Of a stretch of 64,000 bases of DNA, positions 1 through 10,659 are shown piece after piece. Under the pieces are notes generated by a model. The model worked only from the letters and a program-made list of their open reading frames with translations. It was not told the DNA's origin and ran no database searches. Source of the DNA: Mesostigma viride (Eukaryota; Streptophyta; Mesostigmatophyceae; Mesostigmatales; Mesostigmataceae). A program made the position numbers and the translations under genes. Positions within the stretch are counted from its first letter, which is position 1. Every line of letters begins with the position of its first letter. Location: the NCBI GenBank assembly GCA_009746045.1, contig RPFO01000130.1, forward strand, positions 186,001 to 250,000. Reading direction: 5' to 3'.

Positions 1-829
1 ATCCTGTAGCCCCCCCCACCAAGCGCGCAGCCATCATCCTGTAGCCCCCCCCACCAAGCGCGCAGCCATCATCCTGTAGCCCCCCACCACCAAGCGCGCA
101 GCCATCATCCTGTAGCCCCCCACCACCAAGCGCGCAGCCATCATCCTGTAGCCCCCCCCACCAAGCGCGCAGCCATCATCCTGTAGCCCCCCCCACCAAG
201 CGCGCAGCCATCCTCCTGTAGCCCCCCCCACCAAGCGCGCAGCCATCATCCTGTAGCCCCCCCCACCAAGCGCGCAGCCATCATCCTGTAGCCCCCCCCA
301 CCAAGCGCGCAGCCATCATCCTGTAGCCCCCCCCACCAAGCGCGCAGCCATCATCCTGTAGCCCCCCACCACCAAGCGCGCAGCCATCATCCTGTAGCCC
401 CCCCCCACCAAGCGCGCAGCCATCATCCTGTAGCCCCCCCCACCAAGCGCGCAGCCATCATCCTGTAGCCCCCCCCACCAAGCGCGCAGCCATCATCCTG
501 TAGCCCCCCCCCACCAAGCGCGCAGCCATCATCCTGTAGCCCCCCCACCAAGCGCGCAGCCATCATCCTGTAGCCCCCCCCCACCAAGCGCGCAGCCATC
601 ATCCTGTAGCCCCCCCCACCAAGCGCGCAGCCATCATCCTGTAGCCCCCCCCACCAAGCGCGCAGCCATCATCCTGTAGCCCCCCACCACCAAGCGCGCA
701 GCCATCATCCTGTAGCCCCCCCCCACCAAGCGCGCAGCCATCATCCTGTAGCCCCCCCCCACCAAGCGCGCAGCCATCATCCTGTAGCCCCCCCCACCAA
801 GCGCGCAGCCATCATCCTTTAGCCCCCCC
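1..829. repeat. 35-bp minisatellite, left inverted-repeat arm
   Basis: About 23 tandem copies of a unit of roughly 35 bp: ATCCTGTAG, a C-run of variable length (or CCCCCACCA), CACCAAGCGCGCAGCC, ATC. Copies differ mainly in the C-run, typical of replication slippage. The array runs off the left edge of the window, so its true length is unknown. The same array in reverse complement closes the right arm at 29,866-30,352. Open frames across it are artefacts of the periodicity. Confidence 0.95.
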
Positions 830-1071
830 GTGATTCACCTTCTTTCCTCTGCCAGCGCACCTATCTGGAACGCCTTGTCCGATATTGCCCTCTTTGTGGC
901 CTTTCAACCAAGGCATCTTACTTGTTGGTTGAAAATGGATTTGTCGCTAACTCCTATCCTGCCTTCCCATCTGCACCCACCCACCTTTTGGCCCCCCGGC
1001 CTCGTGCCTTGCCTTCCCCTTCCCCTTCCCCTCGCGACTCCCCCCCCAACCCCCATTCCCGGCCCTTCCAG

Positions 1072-2040
1072 GCATGCCCATGAGCAGCGCATCATCTCAA
1101 CGCCGGCTCAAGCTGCGTGTGCACCTCAAAATTTCCGAGGAGAAGTTCTGGCAACAAATGCCCCGCTTCCTGTCCCACATGTCTGGCCAGCTCGCCTTAG
1201 ATGTGGGTAGCCTAAAGGTCAACGCGGTCACTGCAAGCTCGCACACCATCGCCGCCGCAAGAGGAGCGCCCCAGTGGTTCCAGACACAATTAGAAGGCTC
1301 CAGCCCAGGGTCCATGCCCCCTCAAGAGTTGTGATACTGTGCATGGCAATGGTTATTACCGGTGGCGGCGGGGCGAGTAGCCTCGACACACTCACCGCGA
1401 GTGCCAGCGATGCATACGCCAGCATGCTATCCCCAGGGCATGGGACACCGAGATGCATCGGCCAAAACCCCACGGGCAAACAACCTCGCACGCCGGTGGG
1501 ACCATCCCCTCGCACAACCGACCTCCCTTATCCTGGGGCAGCCACTGCAGAGGCTGTCACATCCCCCGGAGGAGGGAGCGATGTGGGGGCCTCAGGCCGA
1601 GGATGTGTCGAAGAGTCAGCTGGCTATAGGGGACTGATGCTTCGAAGGGGGAGTTTGTTTCTAAGGGTGCACTCGCACTGACCACGATGACGGAGAAATC
1701 ATCGGCCATCTCTCACCCTGCTGTATCGCATGGTGGCAGTGGCGGGTATGGTGGAAGCCTGGTCGAGTGACAGCAGCCCTCGGTGGAGACCATAAAGACA
1801 CCGACCGCCCCGACAATCACCACCCTGCAAAAGGCGGGGGGTGTACGAGGGTCTGCAGTGCTGGGCAGCCCCAAGGAAAACGCCGCTCTCTTGTCGCCAT
1901 CTGCTGGCATCCGGGTGGGATTGAGCACACTTTTCCTACCCCCACAGCAACAATGATCAGGCCCGGACTCCTCTGGATCCTCCTCGCTGGTCCAAGTAGC
2001 AGTCCTGTTGCGGCCCGGCCCTTTGAACGGGCGCAACAAT
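1072..2040 (+). pseudogene. gene fragment, left arm (membrane-receptor-like)
   Basis: A pyrimidine tract (about 1,000-1,068) ends in a good 3' splice site, CCTTCCAG at 1,064-1,071. From ATG 1,074 an 86-codon frame follows, with alternating hydrophobic pattern (RLKLRVHLKISEEKFW) resembling the small ectodomain modules of the gene at 31-44 kb. Farther on, 1,687-1,940 encodes a Ser/Thr/Gly/Pro-rich tail (SSAISHPAVSHGGSGGYGG). In this arm a TGA at about 1,768 interrupts that tail; the right-arm copy has AGA and stays open. Frames must shift between the parts, so it is either spliced or broken. AATAAA at 2,041-2,046 could be a polyadenylation signal. The relation to the neighbouring gene is inference. 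Confidence 0.4.
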
Positions 2041-2390
2041 GAAATAAATTGTCTGTGGCTTGTTTTCATAGTCCACAGGACTTTAGGACTCATTTCGGGA
2101 CTTGTTTGGGACTTTGTTCTTAGTTCAGGACTTTTGTGTGTAACTATGATATTTTTTTTTATTCGGACTAATTATTTTGGGCCTAGGTTGAAGTACAAGA
2201 TCTTCTAGGGGCCGGGTCGGCCCAAGTCATCAGACAGAATCTTTTGGGTGTCGTTTTGGCATCTCTGGAAGGTCGGCGGTCATGTCGGCGCGCCTGCTTA
2301 CTAGCGTGCCAGGTTGATAAATGGAGCGCAGCCTGGTTGAAATTGGTCCGAGGACGAAGGTCTCGTCCTCTTGCAAGTGGAATAAACGAT

Positions 2391-2432
2391 ATTTAGTGTG
2401 AATTAATCAATAATTAATAGATTTAGTGTGAA
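2391..2432. mobile_element. tail-only LINE insertion with 12-bp target duplication
   Basis: The 12-mer ATTTAGTGTGAA occurs at 2,391-2,402 and again at 2,421-2,432. Between them lie only 18 AT-rich bases (TTAATCAATAATTAATAG) resembling the (AATT)n tails of LINEs in this window. This is the footprint expected from target-primed reverse transcription that copied nothing beyond the tail. Confidence 0.7.
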
Positions 2433-2642
2433 GAGCAACCCCATCAAATATATGTACCCGCTGACAGCTTTAGAAGGATTGGCCGGCGTGATCAATGATT
2501 CCTAATTTGGCTGGGCATGCTTAATTAGATGTCATAAGGACAAGTTTCAGCCCGTTGAGCAGCTACGTGAAAGCGTGCATTTGTTTCCCGTGCTGATGCA
2601 GACGATATTTTCGGTTTTCTCTGAATATTGTTTAATTACAGG
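2433..2642. other. no gene seen
   Basis: AT-rich unique sequence between the inverted-repeat arm and the start of the LINE ORF1 region. No coding or structural signal was recognised. Confidence 0.5.
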
Positions 2643-3548
2643 TCGACACTATGGATAGCTCAGCAGGCTCCGAGCCCGCCCAACCTGGGCGTTTTGTTCT
2701 CACACGGCGTGCCCGGGGCCGAGCGCGGCTGGGACGCCACCCATGGACTTTCCAGGATATACGCTAGGCATATGGATATTTTACCCCACCGCTCCGCCGA
2801 ACAGCGACCCTGCCATGGATACCCGCGAGGAGGCCTTTTCTGCCGAGGAAGGTGCCGAGTTTTACCTGGCAAATGGCCAGGCCTTAACGCCATCATGTGC
2901 CTGTCCCGAGCTGCCGCCCTCACCATCCTGCAACTGGCTACCGAGAAAAAGTGCGAGATCCGGGACTGCAACCAACAGGTTACCCACCTGTCGGACATTT
3001 TCCACGACAACCCCGACAACACCGACCTCTGCCTCACAGTCTGGTGGACGTGCTCCCGTCTTTCTGACAGCGCCCTTGAGCGCTGTGTCATGGCCTCTCT
3101 GGACCTGGGAGCCGACCCCACTGTTGCTGCCGCCATCACCGCCAGGCAAGTCGCCAATACCTGCTTCGATCACCTCCCCTCCCTCCTCAACGCTGCCCTC
3201 AACCCTGTCCACGACCACCTCGCCACCCACCACGCCCATTCCACACACGCCGATCGACACCTCCATCCACTCCGCCATCACCCACATTGCAGCAGGACTG
3301 CAGCAGCAGCAGCAGCAGCAGCAGCAGCTCCTCCAGTGCAGCTCCAGCAACAACTTGCCACCTCCATAACCCCTGCCAAGACCACCTATGCCGCCACGCT
3401 TCAGAACCCTACGGAGCTCGTCAACGAAATCAAAACAGCCGTCAAGGCCAGCACACGGGATGCTATGCACAAACCCATTAGCTCATGCAGTATTGTGGTA
3501 CGTGGCATCCCCTCGAACATCAACGATGCACGCCTGGGCACCTACCTC
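2643..3548 (+). pseudogene. LINE ORF1, 5' part (interrupted)
   Basis: Degenerate ORF1 (nucleic-acid-binding, Gag-like) of a LINE. The beginning (2,665-2,745) is the same sequence as the 5' part of the short elements at 17,310 and 24,131, so it marks the LINE 5' region. Coding sequence then runs in two frames: from the ATG at 2,814 (MDTREEAFSAEEGAEF), then a different frame from about 2,885. A CAG-type run (about 3,298-3,330) gives poly-Ala or poly-Gln. The frame ends at 3,548, where the LTR retrotransposon begins, and resumes at 13,311. Frameshifts make it non-functional as read. Confidence 0.65.
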
Positions 3549-4006
3549 AGTTGGATGGAGTCGAACGACGATAGACAACTGCTGAAGCTGAAAGCGAATG
3601 ATGATTGTATTAGCAATAACACAATGAGAGAGCAATGGAAGCTGAGGGCTCAGAATGGAACGTCTGGGCAAACTCGGGTGCTGCGGCACTCCCCAGTGCT
3701 ACGCCTATATGCCTATGGCGGTGCTACCTGCAGCACCTCACCAGTGGACAACTGTACACTGCAATGCCATGCGACCACGTCACTAGCATCAACTACACTC
3801 GGCCCGTCCAGAACCGGATAACCCGGGTCTGGCGGGTCGAGCTAGAGCCTAGGCACAGTCTGGCACTAACCGCACATCGGTCCACATGACACCTCAGTAC
3901 CGTACACCCTGCCGTACTGTACTGAGGTGTCCCGCTCAGCCGCGGTAGGCAATACGCGGCGCGCAGGCCGGAAATCCGTGTGTCAGCCTAAGCATCTCAT
4001 CTAACT
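3549..4006 (-). repeat. 3' LTR
   Basis: 458 bp. It matches the other LTR throughout my reading except for a 2-bp deletion near its plus-strand start (GGATGGAG against GGATGCGGAG). The ends are the short inverted repeat AGTT/AACT rather than TG/CA. It contains a 13-bp perfect stem (GACACCTCAGTAC with GTACTGAGGTGTC, about 3,888-3,932). Confidence 0.93.
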
Positions 4007-5076
4007 CCCATTATGTTTTCCTTTCAGGTTGAAGGCTAGCGACTTCAAGCCTGACCCTGCCCAGCTAGGAGACTGACTCCAAGCTGACTGAGGTGCTGAG
4101 CAACTGACACCCATACTGCAACATCTGGACTGAAAAAGATGGGCCCCAGAACTCGTGCAATACTTGTGATGGCATCACGTTTAGCTCAACATGCCCGGGG
4201 AGTTCCTCCTCCTCGCGAGCTCACAAGGGAGATAGCTATGCCTGTCTGCCTATCCAGGGAGTGCATCACCAGCCAAGAGAGCCATTGTCAAAAAAATGCC
4301 AAGGTAACCGTTTAAGAGGTTCCATGTTGTTCCATCATCATCGCCCACTCAGAGAAAAAATACCCAGCCAGGCTGGGTCAACTGAGCTCAGGTTACCTGC
4401 AACCTGAGTGGTGACAGTAGACAGGTTGATTGCACCCTGCACTGTCCATGTTGTACCTGCACAACATGTGAGGACCAGCCACCCCTGCCCTGCACAGAGG
4501 GGGCTGAAGTCCTAGTGACAGGTGACAGGACTATGACATCCTGGACCTGGCCACATTGCACCTGCACAACGTGTGGGGACCAGCCACCCCTGCCCTGCAC
4601 AGTGGTGGCTGAAGTCCTGGTGACAGGTGACAGGAATATTGCATCCTGCACCTGGGCTGAGCACGTTGTACTAGACAACATGACAGCACCCATGCCTTTA
4701 CTGCCACTGAACAGTGAGGCCAGGTGGCCCAGGAGAGCCACAGTGAACTGCGGTCCTGGGTAACCACCTGTCAAGGGAGCTGTGACCCTCCACTTGAATG
4801 GGAGGCACCTGAGCCACTGAGCTCAAGGCCAATCCACCAAGGCATACACCCTAGTGGAGAAAGAATGTGAGATACATCCCCTGCCCACCTATGAAGGTGG
4901 GCAGAACGAAATTCCATGGTGTTGAGAAAATCAAAACAGATTTTATTTGCATAGGGCACGCAGATGTATGAAAACAGACTCCAAACCAACCCCCCTTGCT
5001 GGAAGCCACAACCTACCCCTTGGACCTGCCCAAGGGGTACTGGGTTACCTAGGCGGCCCTGGTGAACAGGACCCTG
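4007..5076 (-). other. LTR element 3' non-coding region and polypurine tract
   Basis: Next to the 3' LTR, the minus strand reads CTGAAAGGAAAACATAATGG, a plausible polypurine tract for plus-strand priming (4,008-4,027). The rest has no credible coding frame. It includes a direct duplication of about 110 bp (about 4,445-4,550 and 4,555-4,660), each copy containing GACCAGCCACCCCTGCCC. Such long 3' untranslated regions are common in non-canonical LTR elements. Confidence 0.6.
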
Positions 5077-5604
5077 CTAGGCGTCCCCCCTATGGGGCAG
5101 GGTTGCCTGCTTGCCATAGGGGTTCATCAAGTGGTACAACAGCTGGTATTGGTCAGCTGCCTGCTGAGGCACTTTAGTGAGTGCATCAGCAGCGTTGTGT
5201 TTGTCCTCCACGTGACGGGTGGACTCCCAGTAGGTGGACTCCTGTTTAAGGACCACCCAGTCAAGATCAGTATGCACAGCATAGGGGTTAGCAAGGAAAC
5301 TGAGGACTGACTGACTGTCCGTGAGCAAGTGTGCCACCACCCCAGCATTGCTGCCTGCTTGCATCTGCAACCAAACCAGCACATGATTCAAGTACCTGGC
5401 ATGAAGCACTGCTGACACCACTGCCCTGCACTCAGCAGCATTGCTGCTGACAGCCTTGCGTCTATGCAACCGGCTGTACCATGAAATGAGAGACAAGGGT
5501 GCATCATCATTCTGCACAAAATACAAGCCTGACTCCCTTGCCTGCAACTTGGTAATCTGCCTGGACTCCATGGAACTATCCATCATAGCTTGGATGTGAA
5601 TGGT
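5077..5604 (-). pseudogene. RNase H domain of the LTR element
   Basis: Minus-strand coding with Copia-type RNase H landmarks: a KAVSSNAAECRAV segment (the position where Copia RNase H has its conserved Glu), LLTDSQSVL with the second acidic residue, and the C-terminal ADALTK motif. It ends at a stop at 5,077. The domain is in frame with the reverse transcriptase once the LINE at 5,615-6,288 is removed. That LINE now cuts it off from the rest of the polyprotein. Confidence 0.85.
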
Positions 5605-6298
5605 TTTGTGGAGAAGGCGGCTCCCCCACCAGTCCCACTCACCTTCTCCTCCCCTGAGGATAAGCAGCGGTTCCTCTCTCGTCGCAAGCGGTTGCACGAC
5701 CTCACCTGGACGCTGGATGACGACCTCACCCCCGCTCAGCAACAGCAGCGACGCGACCTGTGGCCGGAATACCTCCGCCATAAGCAGGACCCCCAGAAGC
5801 CCAAGGTGTACTGGAGGGGCGGGGACCTGATGATCAACCACAAGATGTGGACGCCCCCAGCGGGCTAGAATAGCAATAGCCCTAGCTTGTAACCATTGGC
5901 GTCACTGCCGCTACGGCAGCCATGCCTAGAATGTTGCCTAGCTGTGCCAACACACCTAGTCACGTGCCGCCAACGCACGGTACACAACCAGCCATAGCCT
6001 TAGCCTAGTCCTAGTACAGCCATGCTACGCCCTGGCTATGTTCAGATTACTTGCCCACGCTCCTTGCTATGATATGCTCACATGGGTCTTATTGCACCCA
6101 CAGTTTGCCGGATCGTTAGCCTGTCCTTTTAGCTAGCCGCGCCCGATTGCAGCTGTGGCATGCCTTCGGCATGAAGGAGACTGGGGGTCTCTGCCCTTTC
6201 TCCTGTAGTGCACACACAGGGATTAAAAGCACTTCGGTGCTCCGTGACTCCCCAACGGGAGCACGAGTTTAATTAATTAATTAATTAATTTGTGGAGA
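5605..6298 (+). mobile_element. ORF1-only LINE copy with target duplications
   Basis: Plus-strand insertion in the RT/RNase H coding region, bounded by TTTGTGGAGA at 5,605-5,614 and 6,289-6,298. It contains the C-terminal part of a LINE ORF1 (to 5,868), about 420 bp of 3' non-coding sequence, a terminal stem (GTGCTCC with GGGAGCAC, about 6,238-6,265) and an (AATT)n tail. There is no ORF2 between ORF1 and the tail. Confidence 0.85.
5615..5868 (+). pseudogene. LINE ORF1 C-terminal domain (5'-truncated)
   Basis: Encodes the C-terminal domain of an L1-type ORF1 protein: FLSRRKRL, then DDDLTPAQQQQRRDLWP, then YWRGGDLMINHKMW and a stop. The same domain occurs at 25,384-25,911 (LDDDLTLAQQQRRRELWP) and 26,742-27,125 (LDDDLTPAQQQQRRDQWP) on the other strand. 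The basic and acidic spacing recalls the L1 ORF1 C-terminal domain, which binds nucleic acid. It is 5'-truncated with no start of its own. Confidence 0.75.
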
Positions 6299-7391
6299 TC
6301 CAAAGAATGCAAGATAAGGGGAGGGCCTTCCTGGAGAGTTTTGGTGATGGCTTTGTGACCTACTTGCATCAAGACATCATCATCAACTCTGCTAACCACA
6401 GCCAGGTGAGGTGCACACGTTGAGCACAACCACCCCAGCTTGCCTCTAATGGTAGGACAGGCTCCAGGTTTGATTTTTGTTTGCAAAACCTCCAAGCAGC
6501 TGTGCATGTAATCATTGGGAGAGTAAAGTGCACACACCCACTGGTTTTGATGCTGCTGGAGTTGTAACATTGTGCCACAAAATTTTATGGCAGTGGTGCC
6601 CAGCTCTACTTGCTTGCCAATCTCAAAATGCTGTGACACTTGTTGAATAAAATCATCTACAGCACGCCTTGGCCCAGCAATCAGCTGATCATCCCCATGC
6701 CACACAAAGGTGAGTATGCCATGAGGGTGTGGGACCACAAAGAAGCAAGGGTCTATGTCATCATATCTAGCCCCTAGCTTTTCAAACACAGCCTGAGCTG
6801 ACATCCTGAAAATTCGAGGAGCTGATTGCAGCCCTTCAACACCTATGTTAGCTTTCAGGTACTGCTGAGGGATGTGTTTTGCCCAAACTCTGGGAGTGGA
6901 GACTACATACACCTGACCATGCCACACTTGTTGTGCTATCTCAGGTGAGCCTTTCAAGAAAGCCCTTTTAATGTCTGTAGCCTTACATACATAGTCATCC
7001 CCATCATTGAGATGACCCACAAAGACAGACAGCAAGATTTTTAGGGATGTTTGCTGAATGCCTGGCGTGTACAACTCTGCCTCTGTCAGATCAGTGGTGC
7101 CCTTGAACTCTGTCACACAAGGTCTAGCATGAAAATGACTGACCCATCTGCTGCTGGCTTATGTTTACACACAAACTTCAGGCGCAAGTGCTTGCACCCT
7201 GCAGGCTTTTTGTCAATAGGTGTGACAGGTGGAGTATGAGAAGGGCTAAGAGGATCTGGCACTACCCATTCTTCCCTGGCCTTGTTAAAGGCCTCCACCC
7301 ATTTTAGGAATCCTATGTGTGTGCGACAGTCTTGCTCTATCTGTTCATAAGAAAGAGGAGACATTTTAGCCACATCATGCTTGCCCAATCC
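6299..7391 (-). pseudogene. reverse transcriptase of the LTR element
   Basis: Copia-type reverse transcriptase on the minus strand. Visible blocks: KATDIKRAFLKG (first catalytic Asp), GLQSAPRIF (Copia usually has LKQSPRAW), and FVWHGDDQLIAG in place of the usual YVDD catalytic loop, keeping both Asp residues. N-terminal linker sequence (7,391 to 7,113) lies in another frame, so there is a frameshift near 7,115. The frame runs into the (AATT)n tail of the LINE at 6,288. HGDD-type Copia elements occur in some protists and algae as I recall it, which fits a non-land-plant host. Confidence 0.85.
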
Positions 7392-8385
7392 AAATGAGTG
7401 GGATGAAGTTTTTGGTTGTGAACCAAGTCTGCCACACAGGGTTCTTGCCCTGGGGCATACTTGGGTGTAGCAAATTTTACAGAAGCAATGTTGGTGTTAA
7501 GAAGTTTTTCAAGAGAAATTTTGAAATGATTCAGATCAACACCACCCAGGTCCTGGATGGATAGTCTATCACTGGAGATAATGACACCAGGGTAACAGAG
7601 AAAAGGATCCCCCAACAAAGCATTCCCTTTATAACCTTCCAATACCTGAAAAGGAGTGGGATACCGAGTATAGTCAACATGACCTGACCTAATACCTTGA
7701 GGGATGACTGCCCTGAGAAATCAGCCACATGGTGCCAGGGTGAAGGTTCCAAAGGCATATGGGGCACAGCCAGGGCACTGATAATGCTGACCTGGGCTTG
7801 TGTGTCCACTGCAACCATAAATGGGCTATTGTCATGCTGCCCAACCTTCCCCACCTTAGCTGATCCTGCAGCAGTTTGAGCTTTAGCTCTATGAGCTGCT
7901 TGTAAAATGCGAACAGCGTCTGCTAGGCTGCGTTTGGAAGGTGCAGCTAGTGGCTGAGCTATGTTCACACTTGAAGAGGTGATAGGTTGCTGATCACCTG
8001 TTTTGCCAATGTGACCCTCTGCTGCAGGGGGCCAAGCCTGCAGTGACTGCCTACAATCATCAAGGGTGACCTGGGTGTCACAGTGGGTGTGGCTCTCACA
8101 CTCACCAGTGGGTGTTCCAAACAACCACTCACTGGGCAACGCTGGGATGCCAGGCAACTGTACAGGGCTGTCGGCCAACAGCTCTTCCTCCTCTGCCACG
8201 TCTGACACAGTTGGAAAATACAATTTCATCCTGTGAGGTGAACACCTGTGAATCTTTCCCGTGTCATTGTGTTTAACTAACACTGTCCTGCCAGTGGTGT
8301 TAAATTTTAGGATGGTGGCTGGCCCATGCCAGGTACCCACCTTGCCTAGTCCCGACTCCTTGTAGAATAGGACCTGATCCCCTTC
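7392..8385 (-). pseudogene. integrase C-terminus followed by protease
   Basis: Starts with the integrase tail (GDQVLFYKESGLGK, then GTWHGPATIL and HRCSPHRMKLY at about 8,340-8,220). A 1-nt shift near 8,380 places it out of frame with the integrase core. After a linker rich in Pro, Ser and Gln comes a retropepsin-like segment: FMVAVDTQAQVSIIS (about 7,830-7,785; the family motif is DTGA, here Gly is replaced by Gln), VLGQVMLTI, then in another frame NALLGDPFL (about 7,620-7,595), corresponding to the second conserved block. The protease thus sits between integrase and reverse transcriptase, not the usual order in either Copia or Gypsy elements. Confidence 0.7.
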
Positions 8386-9501
8386 TTGAAGGTGGGACGT
8401 GGATGCTTTGCATCCTTGACAGCTAACCTGCTAGCTGTCTGTGCTCGCTGTGCGTTGTATAGGGCTAGTACCTCAGGTGGATAAATGCCTGCATGCAATC
8501 CATCTGGTGTAATGATCACCCCTTGTGGGGTTTTCATGAGTGGCCTCCTGTTGAGGACTTGGCACAACCTGGTGGACCACAGAGCTCTGTCAGCATATGA
8601 CCCACTGTCAGCCAGCAGATTGCCATCTTCTTTGGCTACAAGGGTTTTAATGGACCTGATGGCCCTTTCAATAATGCCTTGCCTCTCATGATCTTCTAGC
8701 CCAGCCAGATCAATAGCCTCACACCCTGGTTCATTGGCAAGACACGTGAACTGCTGATCCAGTAACAATGCCTCCACAGGGTAGTACCTGGCCTGAGCAA
8801 TCAAGAGAGCCCTGAGCAACTGTGTCTTGTCCATTCCAGGTAATGGTTCAATGGTTGTGTACCTTGACCATGCATCTTTAAGTGCCAAGTAAGATTGTCC
8901 TTTGATATGAAAGACATCTCCTACCACCCTGCCCTTGCACTTAGGTGGGGTAGCTACATGCCACTTAGGGGGTTTGGGTGCATTGAACTGACAATGCTGG
9001 CAGTGGGATCTGACCACCTGGCATGCACGTCTGAGTGCTGCCCCCCCTATTGCTGCTGCCACCACCTCTGCACTCACTTCATGCCCATAAAGGAAATGCA
9101 ACTGCAAAGCAAGCTCCTGAAAACTGATCTGAGCATCCTCTGCTGGGGACACTCTGCACACCTTGGGAACCATAGATGTGAAGGTTGGTTTAGAGACATA
9201 ATCTTCTGAAACCAGCTGTAGCACCTTTCCAGAACTGCTCACTGCTCTGACAGTGGGGCATGCAGATGAAAGAGGTGAAGCAGGCACACTCAAGCCAGCA
9301 TGAGAGGGAGACTCACACTTCTTGCCGTAAGGAGGCCGCTTGCAGTCCTTGGGGTCACCGTGGGGCGGCCCGTGGCACTTGTGGCACAGGACGTCCAAAT
9401 GCCCCAGCTCGTCCACGTTCTTGCGGCAGGTGGGCCGCAGGTGGTACTTCATGCCACAGCGGGTGCACCGCTGAGAAGACTTGTCCTCCTTGTCCTGCTT
9501 C

Positions 9502-9584
<83 letters not shown>

Positions 9585-10109
9585 GCTATTGCTGTTGTTG
9601 TTGTTGTTGCTGGAGCTGCCCCCCTTGGAGGGAGACTGCCCCTTACCCTTGCCCTTGCCCCAGCCCCTGCCCTTGCCCTTGCCCTTGCCCTTGCCCTTGC
9701 CCTTTCCCTTAAACATTTGTCCCAGCAGGGACTTCACTTCTGCCATGGTGACAGGTCTCTTGCTCCTGTCTTCCCTCTCCCTATCCTCCTCCTCCCTCTC
9801 TTCCCCCCTGACCCTCTTTACAGAGGTGCCCATGGCCCCCTGGCTAAGGGGAGCCAAGGCCAGCTTGATATAATCCAATGCCTCCTTCATGTCCTCCCAG
9901 TACTTTGCCATTCCTGTTGCAAGCATAGCGTAAGTGTTTTTGTCAAGTTTGAGTTTCTCAAGGAAGGAACGCAGCAAGAACTTGTGATCTAGCTGCTGGA
10001 CATCTGGACGTGCTTTGATGGCTAGTTCATATTTCTTTGTCTCAGCCACATAGTCCACTGATGTGACCCTGTATTCCTCTACCCACCTGAATGCCCCATA
10101 TATGTCCAC
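8349..10109 (-). CDS. Gag (CCHC) and integrase core of the LTR element
   Basis: One open minus-strand frame. Order: a helical Gag-like segment (from VDIYGAFRWVEEY); a charged EEREEEDRERED patch; a Lys-Gly repeat; a poly-Asn run of about 40 residues; two zinc knuckles CTRCGMKYHLRPTC and CHKCHGPPHGDPKDC; an integrase HHCC (HFLYGHE to HCQHC, about 9,090-8,990); and a D,D-35-E-like core (GDVFHIKG, LLLDQQF, IIERAIRS). It ends early at a stop at 8,346 through a 1-nt shift. Frame upstream of 10,110 is antisense LINE. Removing that LINE joins it in frame to the 718-codon region upstream. Confidence 0.85.
9499..9611 (-). repeat. (CAA)n run coding poly-asparagine
   Basis: About 37 trinucleotides, TTG on the plus strand, read as AAC on the minus strand within Gag. 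It contains few interruptions (GCTATTGCTG). Adjacent (CCCTTG)n codes for Lys-Gly. The run is probably slippage-expanded. Confidence 0.9.
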
Positions 10110-10659
10110 AGGTTTGAGGGGGGTGGCCGGCATCTGCTTATCGACGTTTCGGTGGCGCGGCCCTTGGCTCTTAGCCACGTGGCTGGGGCCACCCTCACGG
10201 CAGGTTACACGGCGGACCGGGCGGAGCGGGCCAAGCTCCTGGCCTACGGCGACGTCGGGCACCATCGTGTGGTGCCCTTTGTCCTGGAGGAGTTTGGGGC
10301 CATGGGGCCCCTGACCTCCGCCTTCTTCAAGGAGTGTTGCCGGCTCCGGGAGGACCGGCTGGACCTGGAGGGCCAGCGGGCCCCATGGTCGGCGCGGACC
10401 TGGACGTCATATTGGCGTCAGCGCTTGTCGGTGGCGCTGACTCGGGCCATGGCTGACATCATGCTCCGCCGTACGCGGGCTGATTTTGCGGTGCAGCAGG
10501 GCTATTAGGTTCCTCCCGTTAGGAGTTTCCATTGGTCTTATCGTAGTATAGAGATTTTACATGGCTCTGTATAGAGGTTTATTGAGCTGGGCGTTTGCTT
10601 TGGTTTGAGTGATTTCACTCTGCTGTAAGTAATTATATTATTAATATATATGTCCACAG
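10098..10659 (+). mobile_element. 5'-truncated LINE inside the LTR element
   Basis: The target sequence ATATATGTCCACAG is duplicated at 10,098-10,111 and 10,646-10,659. Between them is the 3' end of a plus-strand LINE: C-terminal ORF2 coding to the stop at 10,506-10,508, then a 3' untranslated region with the stem GAGTGATTTCACTC and end GTAAGTAATTA. The same 3' end recurs at 24,815-24,889. Excising the insert restores the LTR-element frame (Val codons at 10,657 and 10,109 are in register). Confidence 0.9.
10152..10508 (+). pseudogene. LINE ORF2 C-terminal fragment
   Basis: Encodes a region typical of the C-terminus of LINE reverse-transcriptase proteins from green algae and animals: HHRVVPFVLEEFGAMGP followed by a helical RQRLSVALTRAMADIMLRR tail and stop. 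The 5' end is truncated at the insertion junction, so no catalytic motifs are present. Placement downstream of the RT domain is by family resemblance. Confidence 0.6.

Larger units (their letters stand above)
1..2402 (+). repeat. left arm of a long inverted repeat
   Basis: The sequence from the minisatellite to about 2,402 is repeated in inverse orientation at about 28,284-30,352. The arms are very similar: the 126-codon frame at 830-1,210 has an identical translation in both. They differ by scattered substitutions and small indels, for example GTCGAGTGA here against GTCGAGAGA in the right arm. At the inner end both arms fade at an AT-rich LINE tail. The left arm is longer only because its minisatellite is longer. 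It could be a terminal inverted repeat of a large element, or an inverted gene duplication later filled with retrotransposons. Confidence 0.9.

Noticed and set aside
1-829. CRISPR array
   Set aside because: Units are contiguous with no unique spacers; it is a minisatellite. The same holds for 57,740-61,929 and the 92-bp and 43-bp arrays. The genome is eukaryotic.
1228-1515. Minus-strand frame with a hydrophobic helix in the left arm
   Set aside because: Opposite to the splice site and ectodomain-like frame. The right-arm counterpart does not preserve it.
9260-9992. Plus-strand frames full of Cys, Val or Leu runs
   Set aside because: Antisense of the (CAA)n poly-Asn and Lys-Gly repeats in Gag. 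The minus strand carries the domains.
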